A stretch of 8,394 nucleotides of DNA from Planctomycetales bacterium (GTDB lineage Bacteria; Planctomycetota; Planctomycetia; Pirellulales; UBA7805). Positions 6,585 to 8,394 of the stretch are shown here, one piece after another (the first letter of the stretch is position 1; every line of letters starts with the position of its first letter). The DNA lies in contig WVZU01000250.1 in the NCBI GenBank assembly GCA_011772275.1, positions 12,050 through 20,443 of the forward strand, written 5' to 3'. A model generated the notes under the pieces. The model was not told where the DNA came from, searched no databases, and saw only the letters and a list, made by a program, of their open reading frames with translations. Position numbers and translations under genes: made by a program.

Positions 6585-7346
6585 CTAAGCAGAAACGCCG
6601 ACCAGGATGTCGTACAAGGCATGGGTACCGGCCGCAATGCCGAAACCCCGATAGACGAATAAAACTGCGAAAAAACCCCCGGCGATGAAGCGAAAGACAA
6701 ACGAATACAGCTGGTAATCGTCCCCTTGCGGCCCCACGTAATGCGCCGCGGAAAATAGCAGGCTGGTCAGCACGAGGGCCACGGCAACCTTCATCCGCCG
6801 TCCAGCGATCAGGCAGCCTACGGTTGCCATTACCAAGGGAACCAGGATCAGGCGGAACAGCAGTTCTTCGTAAATACCCGCTCCAAAATAACGCACCAGG
6901 TGGCTGGCAAACCCGACTGCCGAGGTGCCATCGCCCAGCTGACAGGGCAGCGGGCTGCCTGTCAGAACCAGCAGACGCGCCTGCACATTGGCGAACACCA
7001 GCAGCAGGACCGCCAGGACCGTCGACTCGGCCGCCATTCCAAACAGCACGCCCCGCGAAACCCGCCACGGCTGGCGACTCGTATGATGCCATCCCAGCAG
7101 AATGGCGATGGTCAACAGGGGTAACAGGAGGAAACCGCCGAAGCCGAAAAAGCCCAGCAATCGTTGCATCCACAAATCCGCGCCGTTCCGCACACCGTTG
7201 GGTCCCAGCCAGAGCACACCGCCTTCGTACAACACCAGCAATGGCAGCACGAAAAACAGGCTGGTCAGCGGCCGCCGTGACTGCTGCCAATAGTTGGCCG
7301 GGCGGACGGCCAGCGCGGTCGATTCCTTATCCAGCTGTGCGATCAT
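6585..7346 (-). CDS. CPBP-family intramembrane metalloprotease
   Basis: The 253-residue product is a polytopic inner-membrane protein of the CPBP group (CAAX proteases and bacteriocin-processing enzymes, related to Rce1). Hydrophobic segments lie at about 28-47, 70-87, 100-119, 153-178, 186-203, 214-233 and 236-252. The conserved motifs are intact: EELLFR (E160, E161, R165), FSAAH (F198 to H202), and THALYD (H242, D246) in the last membrane segment. These glutamates and histidines form the metal site and catalytic centre in the family. Members process prenylated or small peptide substrates or act in protein maturation and immunity; the substrate here is unknown and no bacteriocin gene is nearby. 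The ATG start (complement of 7344-7346) is preceded by a weak AGG ribosome site inside a perfect palindrome (7352-7365). The gene diverges from the glycosylase gene. Confidence 0.92.
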   Translation of the reverse strand: MIAQLDKESTALAVRPANYWQQSRRPLTSLFFVLPLLVLYEGGVLWLGPNGVRNGADLWMQRLLGFFGFGGFLLLPLLTIAILLGWHHTSRQPWRVSRGVLFGMAAESTVLAVLLLVFANVQARLLVLTGSPLPCQLGDGTSAVGFASHLVRYFGAGIYEELLFRLILVPLVMATVGCLIAGRRMKVAVALVLTSLLFSAAHYVGPQGDDYQLYSFVFRFIAGGFFAVLFVYRGFGIAAGTHALYDILVGVSA

Positions 7347-7351
7347 GCCGA

Positions 7352-7365
7352 ACCTGCCGGCAGGT
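7352..7365. promoter_or_regulatory. Perfect 14-base palindrome at the CPBP ribosome binding region
   Basis: ACCTGCCGGCAGGT is fully self-complementary and ends 5 bases before the CPBP start codon (minus strand). It covers the only Shine-Dalgarno-like bases (AGG) for that gene. It could be an operator for a dimeric repressor or could help hide the ribosome site in the mRNA. It may also be a chance GC-rich palindrome. Confidence 0.4.
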
Positions 7366-7405
7366 GATGGTTCTCAGGCTTCTTCCCCCTTATCATTTTC
7401 GACCC

Positions 7406-7419
7406 GCGGGAACGCCCGC
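7406..7419. other. Small inverted repeat in the divergent intergenic region
   Basis: GCGGG (7406-7410) and CCCGC (7415-7419) can pair across a 4-base loop. It lies between the divergent CPBP and glycosylase genes, without a T-run. A -10-like TAAACT (7453-7458) for the glycosylase gene lies further on but lacks a -35 partner. Confidence 0.25.
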
Positions 7420-7494
7420 CTTAAGCCGCTCGAAATGACAGCCGCAGCAGGCTAAACTCTTGATGTCGCCGTAATATCCCGGATCCTGGCCAGC

Positions 7495-8166
7495 ATGACC
7501 GCTACAGTTGACGAAATTTACCACCGCCTGCACACCGCTTACGGCCCCCAGCACTGGTGGCCGGCCGAGTCGGCGTTTGAAGTGATGGTGGGGGCCGTGC
7601 TGGTCCAGAATACCGCCTGGAAAAATGTCGAACGAGCGATCGACAACCTCCGCCAGGCCTGCCTTCTGTCCCCCCAGGAACTTTACGAAGTGTCGATCGA
7701 CGAGCTGCAGGAGCTGATCCGGCCGGCTGGCTATTTTCGCATGAAAGCCCGTCGCCTCCGCAATTTGCTCGACTACCTGTTTGACCAGCACGCAGGTTCC
7801 CTGGCGGTCATGTTCTCTCACGACACCGAAACGCTGAGGCAACAGCTGTTGCAAATCAATGGTATCGGTCCGGAGACGGCGGATTCGATTCTGCTGTACG
7901 CGGCTGAGAAACCCGTTTTTGTTGTCGATGCCTACACTCAACGCGTACTCAAGCGGCACGGTTGGATGGAGTACCAGGCGGATTACCACGAGATCCAAGA
8001 GCATTTTCAAGCGAACCTCCCGGCGGATGTCGAGCTGTACAACGAGTACCACGCCTTACTGGTCCGCGTGGGACACCTGCACTGTCGCAAGACGCCTCAG
8101 TGCGACCAGTGCCCACTGGCCGACCTGCTGCCGGAAGGGGGCTTGCAAGAGCCACCAAGCGCTTAG
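7495..8166 (+). CDS. Endonuclease III-related DNA glycosylase (HhH-GPD, COG2231/MagIII-like)
   Basis: The 223-residue product is a complete HhH-GPD base-excision repair protein, predicted to remove damaged bases from DNA. The segments YGPQHWWPAESAFEVMVGAV (16-35), LVQNTAWKNVERAIDNL (36-52) and IRPAGYFRMKARRL (75-88) match the COG2231 group, which includes Helicobacter pylori MagIII, a 3-methyladenine glycosylase. The helix-hairpin-helix is LLQINGIGPETADSILLYA (118-136), and the catalytic aspartate is D145 in VVDAYTQRV. Where endonuclease III has its lyase lysine (K120 in E. coli) this protein has E127, so it should be a monofunctional glycosylase without strand cleavage. The C-terminus has C197, C203 and C206 but no fourth cysteine, so a standard [4Fe-4S] cluster is unlikely. 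The ATG at 7495 begins right before the family N-terminus, with no clear Shine-Dalgarno sequence. The gene is divergent from the CPBP gene. Confidence 0.92.
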   Translation: MTATVDEIYHRLHTAYGPQHWWPAESAFEVMVGAVLVQNTAWKNVERAIDNLRQACLLSPQELYEVSIDELQELIRPAGYFRMKARRLRNLLDYLFDQHAGSLAVMFSHDTETLRQQLLQINGIGPETADSILLYAAEKPVFVVDAYTQRVLKRHGWMEYQADYHEIQEHFQANLPADVELYNEYHALLVRVGHLHCRKTPQCDQCPLADLLPEGGLQEPPSA

Positions 8167-8287
8167 GCAGCACGGTTCCGGTCCTGCAACAAACAGGCCC
8201 TGAACCAGCGGTGCATACCTGTCGTCTTGGGGCGAGACAAAAAAGCCACAGTCATCACCCCCAGCCGCTCGGACGCCAACAAAAGTG

Positions 8288-8394
8288 ATGGACCATGCCA
8301 GGCGGAAGTTTTGGCGGATGCTGGATGATTGTCGATGGGTGAGAAATATGGCCCAGGAGGAATCTGGGTGCAGAGTGACGCTGGACCTTGCAGG
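8288..8394 (+). CDS. Possible 5' end of a gene cut by the window edge
   Basis: From the ATG at 8288 the frame stays open to the edge, giving 35 codons that begin M-D-H-A-R-R-K-F-W-R. In-frame ATGs at 8318 and 8348 are alternative starts. The bases before them give only weak ribosome binding sites. I recognise no family, and the open length is short enough to be chance. Confidence 0.2.
   Translation, partial: MDHARRKFWRMLDDCRWVRNMAQEESGCRVTLDLA

Noticed and set aside
7393..8052. 219-codon minus-strand open frame opposite the glycosylase gene
   Set aside because: It is the antisense shadow of the glycosylase gene, which has unambiguous HhH-GPD motifs.
8167..8394. tRNA, small RNA or mobile-element end in the final stretch
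   Set aside because: I found no cloverleaf pattern, terminal inverted repeats or direct repeats there; only a short open frame at the edge is visible.

Overview
The window looks like ordinary chromosomal DNA from a GC-rich Gram-negative bacterium, most likely a planctomycete (Pirellulales-like). The evidence is lipid A and heptose genes together, an LpxK with a planctomycete-style N-terminus, and a DUF2617-like protein that I associate with planctomycetes. The taxonomic call rests on remembered family sequences, not on a search. I see no mobile element, CRISPR array, tRNA or rRNA.

Layout. Bases 1-334 are a leader with a good sigma70-type promoter (211-239). It serves an isocitrate dehydrogenase gene (335-1432, +). 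A 437-base stretch without a convincing gene follows. Next come two envelope genes on the plus strand: lpxK (1933-2934, probably starting further upstream near 1870) and hldE (3189-4664, with its own promoter-like site at 3098-3125). A 312-base spacer then leads to an alpha/beta hydrolase (4977-5777, +) with a textbook ribosome binding site. This converges on a DUF2617-like gene (5869-6408, -) across a short, hairpin-rich gap. An AT-rich island (6409-6584) holds a promoter for that gene and a possible terminator for the next one. That next gene encodes a CPBP-family membrane protease (6585-7346, -). It diverges from a MagIII/COG2231-type endonuclease III-related DNA glycosylase (7495-8166, +). 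The last 228 bases hold at most the start of another gene running off the edge.

How the genes fit together. LpxK phosphorylates the lipid A disaccharide, and HldE makes activated heptose for the inner core, so the middle of the window is a small lipopolysaccharide locus. The other genes (TCA-cycle dehydrogenase, hydrolase, DUF2617 protein, membrane protease, DNA repair glycosylase) look like unlinked housekeeping functions in separate transcription units.

No clearly new multi-gene system is visible. The points most worth a second look are a 33-base sequence repeated after the stop codons of lpxK and hldE, the apparent non-canonical start of lpxK, the mixed cofactor signature of the isocitrate dehydrogenase, the three-cysteine, lysine-less glycosylase, and a perfect 14-base palindrome over the CPBP ribosome binding region.
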